From contig NZ_CP094824.1 of the NCBI RefSeq assembly GCF_025561425.1, positions 1,798,001-1,862,000 on the forward strand: DNA of 64,000 nucleotides. Direction: 5' to 3'. Positions 55,550 to 64,000 of the stretch are shown here, piece after piece (the first letter of the stretch is position 1; every line of letters begins with the position of its first letter). Position numbers and translations under genes: made by a program. This stretch comes from Mammaliicoccus sciuri (lineage in GTDB: Bacteria > Bacillota > Bacilli > Staphylococcales > Staphylococcaceae). The notes beneath the pieces are model-generated. The model searched no databases. It was not told the origin of the DNA and saw only the letters and a program-made list of their open reading frames with translations.

Positions 55550-55915
55550 ATGGTATATATAGCAATATTTTTAGGCGGTGCTATAGGTGGAGGGTTAAGA
55601 TATTTAGTTTCGTTAATGATCACTAATGATGCTTTCCCGTTCTCCACATTAACAGTTAACGTAATCGGTGCACTTTTAATGGGTATATTCTCTACATATT
55701 TCATTAGCTATTTCAAAGCACATCCAAATCTTAAAAAATTAATAACATCAGGCTTCTTAGGTGCTTTAACAACATATTCATCTTTAAGTTTAGAAACAGT
55801 TGAGTTACTAGAACGTGGACATATATTCCTTGCAGGCACTTATTTACTCGTTAGTTTACTTCTCGGTTTCATATTTATTGCAATAGGTTATAGGAAAGGA
55901 AATGACCAAGCATGA
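55550..55915 (+). CDS. crcB1: Fluoride channel subunit CrcB/Fluc 1
   Basis: 121 aa, four membrane segments. GGAIGGGLRYLVSLM (~8-22), LTVNVIGALLMGIF (pore Asn), GFLGALTTYSSLSLE (TM3 break and Phe/Thr track). It exports fluoride; Fluc subunits form dual-topology dimers, and paired genes give heterodimers. Stop overlaps crcB2 (ATGA). Confidence 0.94.
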   Translation: MVYIAIFLGGAIGGGLRYLVSLMITNDAFPFSTLTVNVIGALLMGIFSTYFISYFKAHPNLKKLITSGFLGALTTYSSLSLETVELLERGHIFLAGTYLLVSLLLGFIFIAIGYRKGNDQA

Positions 55916-56259
55916 CGTTATTATATATTATGATAAGTTCAGGTATAGGTGCTCTTTGCAGAAATTTTGTGAATGAATTCTTCACTAAACTGTATACAAA
56001 TCACTTCCCGGTAGCTACTCTAACTGTTAACGTAATCGGAAGCCTTATAATTGGATTTGCTGCACAATATTTAAATGATGATAGTTATTCATATGCAATA
56101 ATTGCAATAGGCTTTTGCGGTGGATTTACAACATTCTCTACTCACTTTTTAGAAATATATGAACGATACATATTAAAATCATATAAAATGATGACTATTT
56201 ATATCGTATCTACAGTCATACTATCAATCGGAGCATGTTATTTAGGTTATCACTTATAA
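55912..56259 (+). CDS. crcB2: Fluoride channel subunit CrcB/Fluc 2
   Basis: 115 aa, four membrane segments. SGIGALCRNFVNEFF, TLTVNVIGSLIIGFA and GFCGGFTTFSTHFLE are the paired motifs. It differs in charge bias from CrcB1, as expected of partners inserted in opposite orientation. Confidence 0.94.
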   Translation: MTLLYIMISSGIGALCRNFVNEFFTKLYTNHFPVATLTVNVIGSLIIGFAAQYLNDDSYSYAIIAIGFCGGFTTFSTHFLEIYERYILKSYKMMTIYIVSTVILSIGACYLGYHL

Positions 56260-56301
56260 AGGCTCTTACGTAAAAGGTTCATTTATATCTATGACAAAAT
56301 T

Positions 56302-56343
56302 AAAAGGACTGATAAGAATAAATTTTTCTTATCAGTCCTTTTG
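56302..56343. terminator. Bidirectional terminator, crcB2 and aldo/keto reductase
   Basis: AAAGGACTGATAAGAA and TTCTTATCAGTCCTTT form a 16-bp stem with a short AT loop. Confidence 0.95.
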
Positions 56344-56349
56344 TGATTA

Positions 56350-57192
56350 TTATTGACCAGTAAAGACTTCTGGGTCTGGTCCGATTCTTTCGTCTTTATT
56401 TAAAGCATTTAATCTTGAAAGTTGATCTTCTGATAACTCAAAATCAAATACGTTTAAGTTTTCTTCGATTCTGGATGGTGTTACTGATTTAGGAATAACA
56501 ACAATATTTTCATCAATATTCCATCTTATAATAACTTGAGCTGGTGTTTTACCTAACTCATTTGCAACTTCTTTTACAACTTTGTCTTCTAATATTTGTC
56601 CATTCATTAAAGGAGACCATGATTGTGCAACAATTTTTTGTGCTTCTAAATAAGTTCTTAATTCTTTTTGAGTTAAGTATGGGTGACATTCTATTTGATT
56701 AATAACTGGTTTAATAGAAGCTTCTTGTAATAATGATTCTAAATGATGTACGTGGAAGTTACTTACACCAATGTTTTTAATTTTGCCTTCATTATATAAG
56801 TCTTCCATAGCTTTCCATGTTTCTGTGATAAGGTCTTTATCTTGGGCAGGCCAATGAATTAAATATAGATCTACATAATCTAGACCTAATCTTTCTAAAG
56901 ATGCTTCATATGCTGATTGAACATTCTCTCTTCCATAATCAGTCATCCAAAGTTTAGTTGTAATAAATAAATCTTCTCTATTTAATCCTGTTGCTTCTAA
57001 TCCTTCTTTGATACCTTGTCCAACTTTTTCTTCATTGTGATAAGTTTGAGCTGTATCTATATGTCTATAACCACTAATAATAGCGTGTTTAACCGCTTCT
57101 CTACATTCATCGTTATTTTCTACTCTGAATGTTCCTAACCCTAAAGCTGGTATAGAATTGCCATTGTAAAACTCAATTATTTTCTGTGTCAT
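56350..57192 (-). CDS. Aldo/keto reductase
   Basis: 280 aa (beta/alpha)8 barrel. LGLGTFRVENNDECREAVKHA, GYRHIDTAQTYHNEEKVG (catalytic Asp, Tyr), FITTKLW (Lys), DLYLIHWPAQD (His). NADPH site near the C-terminus IVVIPKSVTPSRIEENL. Resembles B. subtilis YvgN-type methylglyoxal/aldehyde reductases. TTAGGAGG site. It lies 28 nt after the aldehyde dehydrogenase, likely one unit for carbonyl detoxification. Confidence 0.9.
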   Translation of the reverse strand: MTQKIIEFYNGNSIPALGLGTFRVENNDECREAVKHAIISGYRHIDTAQTYHNEEKVGQGIKEGLEATGLNREDLFITTKLWMTDYGRENVQSAYEASLERLGLDYVDLYLIHWPAQDKDLITETWKAMEDLYNEGKIKNIGVSNFHVHHLESLLQEASIKPVINQIECHPYLTQKELRTYLEAQKIVAQSWSPLMNGQILEDKVVKEVANELGKTPAQVIIRWNIDENIVVIPKSVTPSRIEENLNVFDFELSEDQLSRLNALNKDERIGPDPEVFTGQ

Positions 57193-57220
57193 TTTACTGC
57201 CTCCTAATTTTAGACGATAC

Positions 57221-58603
57221 TTAAATTAAAATTGAAACAACTTTAGTTTCTAAATATGGTTCAATACCTTCTGAACCACCTTCTCTACCAAATCCACTTT
57301 CCTTCATTCCACCGAATGGAATATGAGCTGCACTTGGTCCGCCATCGTTCCAACCGATTACACCATAATCTAAGTTCTCATACAACTTTATACCATTACT
57401 ATAGTTTTCAGTAAAGAAATATGCTGCCAAACCAAATGGTGTATCGTTTGCTTTTATAATCACTTCATCTAAATCTTTATAAGTTTGAATTGGTGCTACT
57501 GGTCCGAACGTTTCTTCTACCATGATTTTCATATCGTCTGAAACGTCAGATAGTACAGTTGGTGTGATAAAATAACCACCATCTTTATAACTATCTCCTC
57601 CAGTAATCACACGCGCGCCTTTACTTGTTGCATCTTCAATATGAGATTTAATTTTTTCAAAACCATCTGCATTAATAACAGGACCTATATCTGTTGATTC
57701 ATCTTGTCCATCGCCTACTTTTAATTTACTAACTTCTGCTCTAAGCGCATCTTCAAATGCGTCTTTAATAGATTCATGTACGTAAATTCTATTTGCACAT
57801 ACACATGTCTGTCCTGCATTTCTAAATTTAGAAGCAATTGTTCCTTGAACTGCTTTATCTAAATCTGCATCTTCGTGAACAATCAATGGTGCATGACCAC
57901 CTAATTCAAGTGTTACTTTCTTCAATGTTGAACTTGATTGTTCCATTAATTGCTTACCTACAGGTGTTGAACCTGTATAAGTAATTTTTGAAATTAAAGG
58001 ATGCTTTGTGAAAATTGCACCGACGTCTTTACCTGAACCATTTACATATTGGATAACACTTTGATCAAACCCTGCTTCATGTGCAAGATCAACTAATTTC
58101 ATAGTTGTAAGAGGTGTATCTTGTGCTGGCTTACATATAAATGTACACCCTGCTGCTAATGCTGGTGCTGCTTTTCTAGTCATCATTGCTGCTGGGAAGT
58201 TCCATGGTGTTATACTCGCGACAACGCCAACAGGTGCACGTGTAACAATAAGTCGTTTGTTATCAACATGTTCTGGAATGGTTCTTCCATAAGTACGTTT
58301 CGCTTCTTCAGCAAACCATAATATATAATCTGTCGCATATTTAACTTCGCCTAAAGCTTCTTTTAATGGTTTTCCACTCTCTTTTGTCATAATTAAAGCA
58401 ATTTCTTCTTTATTTTCAAGAATCAATTCATACCATTTATATAACAATGCACTACATTCGTGAGCTGGTTTCTTTTTGTATGTTTGAAAAGCATCATGTG
58501 CATGTTCAATCTTGCTGTTAATATCTTCTTCCGTATTGTTTTTAATCGTTTCGATTACTTCACCAGTTGCAGGATTTTTAACTTCAAAATTTTCTTTTAC
58601 CAT
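57221..58603 (-). CDS. Aldehyde dehydrogenase (succinate-semialdehyde-type)
   Basis: 460 aa from ATG 58603 ([15 protein letters not shown]), AAAGGTGG upstream. [23 protein letters not shown] (NAD loop; core TPWNFPAAM), [11 protein letters not shown]-type [23 protein letters not shown] (Glu), [14 protein letters not shown] (catalytic Cys ~260). GabD-like; substrate not certain. First of a two-gene unit. Confidence 0.88.
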   Translation of the reverse strand: MVKENFEVKNPATGEVIETIKNNTEEDINSKIEHAHDAFQTYKKKPAHECSALLYKWYELILENKEEIALIMTKESGKPLKEALGEVKYATDYILWFAEEAKRTYGRTIPEHVDNKRLIVTRAPVGVVASITPWNFPAAMMTRKAAPALAAGCTFICKPAQDTPLTTMKLVDLAHEAGFDQSVIQYVNGSGKDVGAIFTKHPLISKITYTGSTPVGKQLMEQSSSTLKKVTLELGGHAPLIVHEDADLDKAVQGTIASKFRNAGQTCVCANRIYVHESIKDAFEDALRAEVSKLKVGDGQDESTDIGPVINADGFEKIKSHIEDATSKGARVITGGDSYKDGGYFITPTVLSDVSDDMKIMVEETFGPVAPIQTYKDLDEVIIKANDTPFGLAAYFFTENYSNGIKLYENLDYGVIGWNDGGPSAAHIPFGGMKESGFGREGGSEGIEPYLETKVVSILI

Positions 58604-58662
58604 ACTTATAACCACCTTTTTTAGTATAAAAATAGCGCTACATAAAATGCAGCGCTTAGTTA

Positions 58663-59574
58663 TTACGGGTTAAACTTTTCAATTTCATCCATAATTCTCT
58701 CAAGGTCTTCCACACTATATTGGAATCTACCATGGAATACAAATTTATTAAAGAAATGTTGAAGTTGTTTTTCACCAACTAACACTTTAATGTTAGGGTC
58801 TTGTGAATAATTACTGATAGTTGCTTCACTTACTTCATTTGGATGGAAATAAATAATTGGTGTCGGTGTATATTTAAGTTCTAACTGTCTTTGTAATTCT
58901 TCAGTTGTATTATCAACTTCTTTAACTTCATCAGTATATGAATGGAATGCTGCAGTTTTATTATTTGATTGTTTTTCAAGTAATAATGTTTGTTCTTTGT
59001 TTGGGTTTAAATCCAATGTTTCAAAGACTTGTCCTAATACTGGAAAATCACTAAACTGCTGTTCTGTAATACCGTGATAGATATGACCACTTACTAAATT
59101 AGAGTCAATTACATATATACCCGTTCTTGTTAAGACTAAATGATCAATTTGTCGAACTTTACCTAATGGATCTTTAGGTAAGAAGATATTTGCCATAATA
59201 TGCATATCTTCAGGTCTAATTCTACGTTCATTAACAAGTTGGTCTCTTAACTCTAACAAGTGTCTATCAGTTATATATTCCCCTTCATTCTTAGAAAATA
59301 ACTTTAATGAGTCAATTTCTCTTTCTTTTTGTGAAATTGCTTCTTGATGAGTTTCTTCTTGTTTCGTTAGAACCTTTTTATTTTCAACTCTTTCATGATC
59401 TAACTTTTCTTTATGTTCAGATTTAAGCGTCTCATTTTCTTTTTTATGAGCTTCTTGAATCTTATTCAAAGATTTTTGTTTCTGTTTTAATGAAACAAAG
59501 AATAATATAATAAATAGTATCGCAATAACGATCGCTGCGATTAATCCATAATGAATCGGTTCTAATTGACTCAT
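58663..59574 (-). CDS. Membrane-anchored NERD-domain protein
   Basis: 303 aa from ATG 59574 ([14 protein letters not shown]); GGGAG is about 13 nt upstream, slightly far. One N-terminal membrane segment, a long Lys/Glu coiled coil (~35-100), then a nuclease-related NERD domain: [20 protein letters not shown] (~150-170). DNA processing is inferred for NERD proteins but not shown. Stands alone upstream of array III. Confidence 0.78.
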   Translation of the reverse strand: MSQLEPIHYGLIAAIVIAILFIILFFVSLKQKQKSLNKIQEAHKKENETLKSEHKEKLDHERVENKKVLTKQEETHQEAISQKEREIDSLKLFSKNEGEYITDRHLLELRDQLVNERRIRPEDMHIMANIFLPKDPLGKVRQIDHLVLTRTGIYVIDSNLVSGHIYHGITEQQFSDFPVLGQVFETLDLNPNKEQTLLLEKQSNNKTAAFHSYTDEVKEVDNTTEELQRQLELKYTPTPIIYFHPNEVSEATISNYSQDPNIKVLVGEKQLQHFFNKFVFHGRFQYSVEDLERIMDEIEKFNP

Positions 59575-59739
59575 AATTGTAGATCGCTCCCTTTCATATG
59601 TATTAATTCCATTATAGTAAAAATTACAAATAAATTCAGTATATATCATGAAATATATTGATAATATAACGTAATTTCTTATACTTCATACATTTGAGTA
59701 GTTAAACCACACTTTAATAGTAAATATTTTATAAAAATT

Positions 59740-59950
59740 CAGTTCATTATGAACAACTTGACTTAAACTTGTTCATAACGGGGCTCTTGTGAACACTTTC
59801 GCCCAAACTTGTTCATAACGAGGGTCTTGCGAACACTTCTGGCTAAACTTGTTCATAACGGGGGCGTTAGTTACAAAAGTCGCCTGAAGTGTTAATACTG
59901 ATATCCTTATTTGCACTTCTTACCAAAACTGCTAATAACAACCCTACTTC
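59740..59950 (+). repeat. Hairpin-repeat array III (units A3-B1-C1, 40-bp period)
   Basis: Unit starts: A 59747, 59787, 59827; B 59871; C 59911. Steps are 40, 40, 44, 40. The first A unit has TTATGAAC, a better match for its right arm GTTCATAA. Same order and strand as arrays I and II. Lies between the NERD gene and metK. Confidence 0.92.
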
Positions 59951-59970
59951 CACCAAACCTAAAATAAAAA

Positions 59971-60004
59971 CTCTGCATATATCCCGCAAGATTATATACA
60001 GAGC
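59971..60004 (-). terminator. Terminator after metK
   Basis: CTCTGTATATA and TATATGCAGAG pair with one mismatch; TTTTTATTTT follows on the minus strand. Confidence 0.8.
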
Positions 60005-60012
60005 TTCATCAT

Positions 60013-61206
60013 TTATTTTAATAAGTCTTTTAATAAATCTACTTTATCTAATTGTTCCCATGGTAATTGAACATCTGTTCTACCGAAGTGACCGTATGCT
60101 GCTGTCTTTTTGTAGATTGGTTGTCTTAAGTTCAACATTTGAATAATACCAGCTGGTCTTAAATCAAATACTTCTCTTATTTTTTCTACTAATACAGTTT
60201 CTTCTACTTTACCTGTACCAAAAGTATCTATTGAAATGGATACTGGTTGTGCTACGCCAATTGCATATGCTAATTGGACTTCACATTTATCTGCTAATCC
60301 ACTTGCTACTATATTCTTAGCTACATATCTTGCTGCGTATGCTCCTGATCTATCTACTTTAGTAGGATCTTTACCACTGAAACATCCTCCGCCATGTCTT
60401 GCATAACCACCGTATGTATCTACGATGATTTTTCTACCTGTTAATCCAGCATCTCCTTGTGGTCCGCCGATTACGAATCTACCTGTTGGATTAATAAAGA
60501 ATTTAGTTTCTTCATCTAATAATTCTGTAGGTACGATTGGATAGATAACATGATCTTTAATATCTTGTTGAATTTTTTCTAATTCAATTTTTTCATGATG
60601 TTGTGAAGAAATAACGATTGTATCAACTCTTACCGGTTTATCATTTTCGTCATATTCAACTGTTACTTGTGTCTTACCATCTGGACGTAAATATTCTAAA
60701 GTACCGTCTTTACGTACATCTGTTAACCTCTTCGCAAGTTGATGAGCTAAATAACCTGGCAAAGGCATGTATGTTTCAGTTTCATTTGTAGCAAAACCAA
60801 ACATAAGACCTTGGTCACCTGCACCAATTGATTCTATTTCTCTATCTGATAAATCATCTCTATCTTCTAATGCGCAATCTACACCTTGTGCGATATCTGG
60901 TGATTGTTCATCAATAGCAGTTAAAATCGCCATCGTTTGGAAATCATAACCGTACTTCGCTCTTGTGTATCCTATATCTTTTACTGTTTGTCTAACTACT
61001 TTAGGGATATCTACATATGTTGAAGTAGAAATTTCACCTGCAATTAAAGCCATACCAGTTGTTACTGTTGTTTCACAAGCGACTCTTGCTTTAGGATCGC
61101 CTTTTAATAATTCATCCAAGATCGCATCGGAAATTTGGTCCGCAATTTTATCTGGATGCCCTTCTGTTACTGATTCTGATGTGAAGAGTCTTCTATTCTT
61201 TGACAT
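60013..61206 (-). CDS. metK: S-adenosylmethionine synthetase
   Basis: 397 aa. [60 protein letters not shown] (phosphate and metal loops; core [14 protein letters not shown]). It makes SAM from methionine and ATP. AAAGGAG site. Controlled by the SAM riboswitch upstream; divergent from pckA as in other staphylococci. Confidence 0.97.
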   Translation of the reverse strand: MSKNRRLFTSESVTEGHPDKIADQISDAILDELLKGDPKARVACETTVTTGMALIAGEISTSTYVDIPKVVRQTVKDIGYTRAKYGYDFQTMAILTAIDEQSPDIAQGVDCALEDRDDLSDREIESIGAGDQGLMFGFATNETETYMPLPGYLAHQLAKRLTDVRKDGTLEYLRPDGKTQVTVEYDENDKPVRVDTIVISSQHHEKIELEKIQQDIKDHVIYPIVPTELLDEETKFFINPTGRFVIGGPQGDAGLTGRKIIVDTYGGYARHGGGCFSGKDPTKVDRSGAYAARYVAKNIVASGLADKCEVQLAYAIGVAQPVSISIDTFGTGKVEETVLVEKIREVFDLRPAGIIQMLNLRQPIYKKTAAYGHFGRTDVQLPWEQLDKVDLLKDLLK

Positions 61207-61255
61207 AAAAAATCTCCTTTAAATAAAGTTGTACGGTCTCTTCCTCAGCGCAAAT

Positions 61256-61421
61256 AAAAAGTGCCTTCTCTCAATAAAGATGTAGAGAGAAGGCACACTC
61301 GTCCATTCGCTCTTATCGTTCAGACAATATTGGTCTGCAAACGGTTTGGCACCTTTCTTTCATTAGAAAGAGGTTGCTGGGTTTCATTGGGTCCATGTCC
61401 CTCCACCACTCAGGATAAGAG
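61256..61421 (-). promoter_or_regulatory. SAM-I riboswitch (S-box) of metK
   Basis: Minus strand: CTTATCCTGAGTGGTGGAGGG, then ACATGGACCCAATGAAACCC (core boxes), GGCAACC-type AGCAACCTCT and AAGGTGCCAA, closing GATAAGAG. The terminator GTGCCTTCTCTC/GAGAGAAGGCAC with TTTTT lies at 61258-61297. High SAM should terminate metK transcription. Confidence 0.95.
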
Positions 61422-61523
61422 AATCCGTCAGAAATGATAATACTAAAGTTTTCATAATATGTCAATGGAACGAAACACATTCAAATTTCTAAAAAAATTT
61501 TATAACAAATTTACTCATTAGTA

Positions 61524-61572
61524 TAGACTATATATTTTAATGTGTTATACTAATTCCATGAAAATGCTTACA
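61524..61572 (+). promoter_or_regulatory. pckA promoter with overlapping cre site
   Basis: TAGACT (61524-61529), 16 nt, TATACT (61546-61551) form a plausible sigma-A promoter. TGAAAATGCTTACA at 61559-61572 matches the cre consensus at 13 of 14 positions and would lie at about +1 to +14, where bound CcpA blocks transcription. pckA is glucose-repressed in staphylococci. Confidence 0.6.
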
Positions 61573-61603
61573 ATATTAATATTAGACATGGGGGTCGTCA
61601 TTT

Positions 61604-63205
61604 ATGGCAATGCAGTCAATTACCGAATCAATCGAACTTTCAAACCTTTTAAAGAAGGACACTACACTACAACAACTTTCTAGAACTGAATTGTACAATC
61701 ACATTCTAGAAGCAGGAGAAGGCGTATTAACAGAATCTGGCGCAATCAGAATGGAAACTGGTAAATACACAGGTCGCTCTCCTAAAGACAAATTTATCGT
61801 TAAAGAGGAAGATACTGAACAAGATATTGATTGGGGAACAATCAACCAACCTATCTCAGAAAGTAACTTTTTAAATTTATATGATCAAGTTATTGACTAC
61901 TTAAACCAAAAATCACAACTTTATGTCTTTAATGGATATGCAGGTGCAGATGAATCATCACGTTTAGATTTACGTGTTATTAATGAGCTACCTTGGCATA
62001 ATTTATTTGCACAGAACATGTTTATTCGCCCAGAAACTAAAGAAGAAGCACTTAATATCATCCCTAATTTCACTGTTATTAGTGCACCAGGATTTAAAGC
62101 TGATCCAGAAAAAGACGGCACAAATTCTGAAACATTCATTATTACTTCGTTCAAACACCGTGTCATACTAATTGGTGGTACTGAATACGCTGGTGAAATG
62201 AAAAAAGGTATATTCTCAGTTATGAACTACTTATTACCTAAAAAAGGTATTATGAGTATGCACTGTTCAGCAAACGTAGGTTATAACAAAGATGTAGCTT
62301 TATTCTTTGGTCTATCTGGTACAGGTAAAACAACTTTATCTGCAGATCCTAATAGAAAATTAATCGGAGACGATGAACATGGTTGGAACGAAAATGGTGT
62401 CTTCAATATTGAAGGTGGTTGCTACGCTAAAACAGTAAGTCTTAGCCGTGAAAAAGAACCACAAATTTACGATGCTATCCGTTATGGAACAGTTTTAGAA
62501 AATATTACCGTAAATCCTAATGGTTCAGTAGATTATGACGACACTTCATTAACTGAAAATACAAGAGCTGCATACCCAATTGATTTTATCGATAATATTA
62601 TTACACCATCAATAGCTGGTCACCCAAATACTATTATCTTCTTAACTGCAGATGCATTTGGCGTATTACCACCTATTTCTAAATTAGATAAATCACAAGC
62701 TATGTACCATTTCTTAAGTGGTTTCACTTCTAAGTTAGCAGGTACAGAAAGAGGCGTAACAAGTCCTCAACCAGTATTCTCAACATGTTTCGGTTCACCT
62801 TTCTTACCATTACATGCGACTGAATACGCTGAATTACTTGGTAAATTAATCGATGAACATAATGTAGACGTTTATCTTGTAAACACTGGTTGGACTGGTG
62901 GCGAATACGGTGTAGGTTCAAGAATGGACTTGAAACATACACGTTCAATGATTCGTCGTGCAATTAGTGGAGAAATTAAGAATTCAGAATTTGTTAAAGA
63001 TGAAATCTTTGGTCTTAATATTCCGAAATATGTACCAGGTGTACCTTCAGAAATATTATATCCACGTAATTCTTGGGTATCTTCTGAAGCATATGACGAA
63101 AAAGCAAAATTACTTGCTAAGAACTTCAAAGAAAACTTCAGTAAATTCGGTGAGTCTTCTGAGCATATTCAAGAAGAAGGCGGATTCACATATAATCGCT
63201 TATAA
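61604..63205 (+). CDS. pckA: Phosphoenolpyruvate carboxykinase (ATP)
   Basis: 533 aa. [18 protein letters not shown] (~45), [18 protein letters not shown], kinase-1a loop [16 protein letters not shown] (~240-255), kinase-2 IGDDEHGWN, and [15 protein letters not shown]. It converts oxaloacetate to PEP for gluconeogenesis. GGGGG precedes the ATG. A second ATG two codons on is possible. Confidence 0.97.
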   Translation: MAMQSITESIELSNLLKKDTTLQQLSRTELYNHILEAGEGVLTESGAIRMETGKYTGRSPKDKFIVKEEDTEQDIDWGTINQPISESNFLNLYDQVIDYLNQKSQLYVFNGYAGADESSRLDLRVINELPWHNLFAQNMFIRPETKEEALNIIPNFTVISAPGFKADPEKDGTNSETFIITSFKHRVILIGGTEYAGEMKKGIFSVMNYLLPKKGIMSMHCSANVGYNKDVALFFGLSGTGKTTLSADPNRKLIGDDEHGWNENGVFNIEGGCYAKTVSLSREKEPQIYDAIRYGTVLENITVNPNGSVDYDDTSLTENTRAAYPIDFIDNIITPSIAGHPNTIIFLTADAFGVLPPISKLDKSQAMYHFLSGFTSKLAGTERGVTSPQPVFSTCFGSPFLPLHATEYAELLGKLIDEHNVDVYLVNTGWTGGEYGVGSRMDLKHTRSMIRRAISGEIKNSEFVKDEIFGLNIPKYVPGVPSEILYPRNSWVSSEAYDEKAKLLAKNFKENFSKFGESSEHIQEEGGFTYNRL

Positions 63206-63211
63206 AATACT

Positions 63212-63246
63212 TAAAGAGCTTGGGCCTTATTGGTCCAAGCTCTTTT
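63212..63246. terminator. Bidirectional terminator, pckA and serine hydrolase
   Basis: AAGAGCTTGGGCC and GGTCCAAGCTCTT form a 13-bp stem with one mismatch and TTTT. The hydrolase stop codon lies within it. Confidence 0.88.
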
Positions 63247-63979
63247 CACATTTATACATCCATTCTTTAATTTGTAACAATGTTTGCTTTTCTATTTCTG
63301 GCCTTAAAACATGGCCTTCTCCACATAAATAGATTGTTTGATGATCTACCGCTTCTTGCTTTAAATGTTCTTCTAGATGATATGCCATATTAATATTAAC
63401 TTGCTTATCTTCATCTCCATGAACGATTAATATAGGTGGACTATCTTTATGAATAGATTGCAATGCATTTCTACGTGCATACGCTTCATATTGTTTTTTA
63501 GGATGTCCAACCATTCTTTTTAACATCCCTCTTAGATCAATTCGTTCTTCATACATCATCAATAAATCTGAAACCCCACCCCATATAATATAACTCGTTG
63601 CTTTCACTTTTTGATACGTAAGTAAGCCTTGAATACCACCTCTAGAGAATCCAAGCATATGAACAGGAACATTTGGGTAATGTGACTTTAATATTTCGAT
63701 ACCTTTTATAACATCATGAAGGTCATCACCACAAAATTCATCTCTACCTTCACTACCGTTACTACCTCTGTAATAAGGTGCAAAGACAAGTGTATACTTA
63801 TCTTTAAATTGCGCCATACGACCTGGTCTCACTCTACCTACTTGTCCTTTACCACCACGTAAATATACAACGATGCGATTAACACGTTTATTAGGTGTCA
63901 TCAACATGCCTCTAACTTTCAATCCATCCACTTCATATATCACTTCTTCAGTTAGATGATGATTAAAGAAAACTGGCAT
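63227..63979 (-). CDS. Alpha/beta serine hydrolase (S9 prolyl-oligopeptidase-like)
   Basis: 250 aa. Cap-less hydrolase: VVYLRGGKGQVGR, YYRGSNGSEGRDEFCGDD, nucleophile elbow LGFSRGGIQG (Ser ~115), VHGDEDKQVN (Asp) and GEGHVLRPE (His). Peptidase or acyl-esterase activity is possible. The frame is open to the window edge (DFYSKKK before Met), and no ribosome site is visible, so the true start may lie beyond 64000. Confidence 0.82.
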   Translation of the reverse strand: MPVFFNHHLTEEVIYEVDGLKVRGMLMTPNKRVNRIVVYLRGGKGQVGRVRPGRMAQFKDKYTLVFAPYYRGSNGSEGRDEFCGDDLHDVIKGIEILKSHYPNVPVHMLGFSRGGIQGLLTYQKVKATSYIIWGGVSDLLMMYEERIDLRGMLKRMVGHPKKQYEAYARRNALQSIHKDSPPILIVHGDEDKQVNINMAYHLEEHLKQEAVDHQTIYLCGEGHVLRPEIEKQTLLQIKEWMYKCEKSLDQ

Positions 63980-64000
63980 TTTTTTCTTACTGTAGAAATC

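Overview
The window is low-GC Firmicutes chromosome. Its gene set points to Staphylococcaceae: the SarA-family regulator Rot, the ECF-like sigma factor SigS, the glucosaminidase SagB, OpuC, paired CrcB proteins, and divergent metK and pckA. Gene order is largely that of the core region known from Staphylococcus aureus (sftA-ytpRQP, pepV-dat, murJ, leuS, rot, putA, rib, sigS, tal, crcB, metK/pckA). Genus and species cannot be fixed from sequence alone; Staphylococcus or the related Mammaliicoccus both fit.

Layout. 1-8.5 kb: the 5' part of the DNA translocase sftA, then ytpR, ytpQ, ytpP, a PfoR-type membrane protein, a cystine-type ABC importer (tcyABC) and an M42 aminopeptidase. 8.5-19.5 kb: a small exported protein, patB-ytnP, trmB, a YtmP-type kinase-fold protein, dat-pepV, a YtxH-type repeat protein, rluB-murJ and a frameshifted flavoprotein. 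19.6-27.7 kb: a rhodanese, leuS behind a T-box, an MFS transporter, ytqA-ytqB, rot, an alpha/beta-hydrolase and a gamma-carbonic-anhydrase-like protein. 27.7-29.9 kb: an IS150-type element seated in the loop of a terminator, next to a decayed IS200-type element. 30-37.7 kb: small secreted-peptide genes, putA, the riboflavin operon (FMN riboswitch, but ribBA broken) and a frameshifted FAD/NAD(P)-binding protein. 37.9-50.3 kb: opuCABCD plus a tiny membrane peptide, a frameshifted lipoprotein, sagB, sigS with a ComK-like partner, several small proteins, an AraC-type regulator and a PepSY membrane protein. 50.3-64 kb: a CDF cation exporter, an IS110-family element, transaldolase, crcB1-crcB2, an aldo/keto reductase and aldehyde dehydrogenase, a NERD protein, metK behind a SAM riboswitch, pckA with a cre site, and a serine hydrolase running to the window end.

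The most unusual signal is non-coding. Three intergenic spaces (about 35.8, 42.5 and 59.8 kb) carry arrays of imperfect hairpin units with a 40-bp period. There are three sequence classes, always in the order A-B-C, always on the + strand, with 40 bp between units except a 44-bp step at the A-to-B junction. Single diverged copies lie near 19.57 and 51.68 kb.

A second theme is broken genes. Four coding regions (HI0933-type flavoprotein, IS200 transposase, FAD/NAD(P)-binding protein, lipoprotein) are each interrupted by what looks like one missing base, three of them in A-runs. ribBA has a longer deletion that also shifts frame. The single-base cases may be assembly errors; the ribBA lesion is harder to explain that way.
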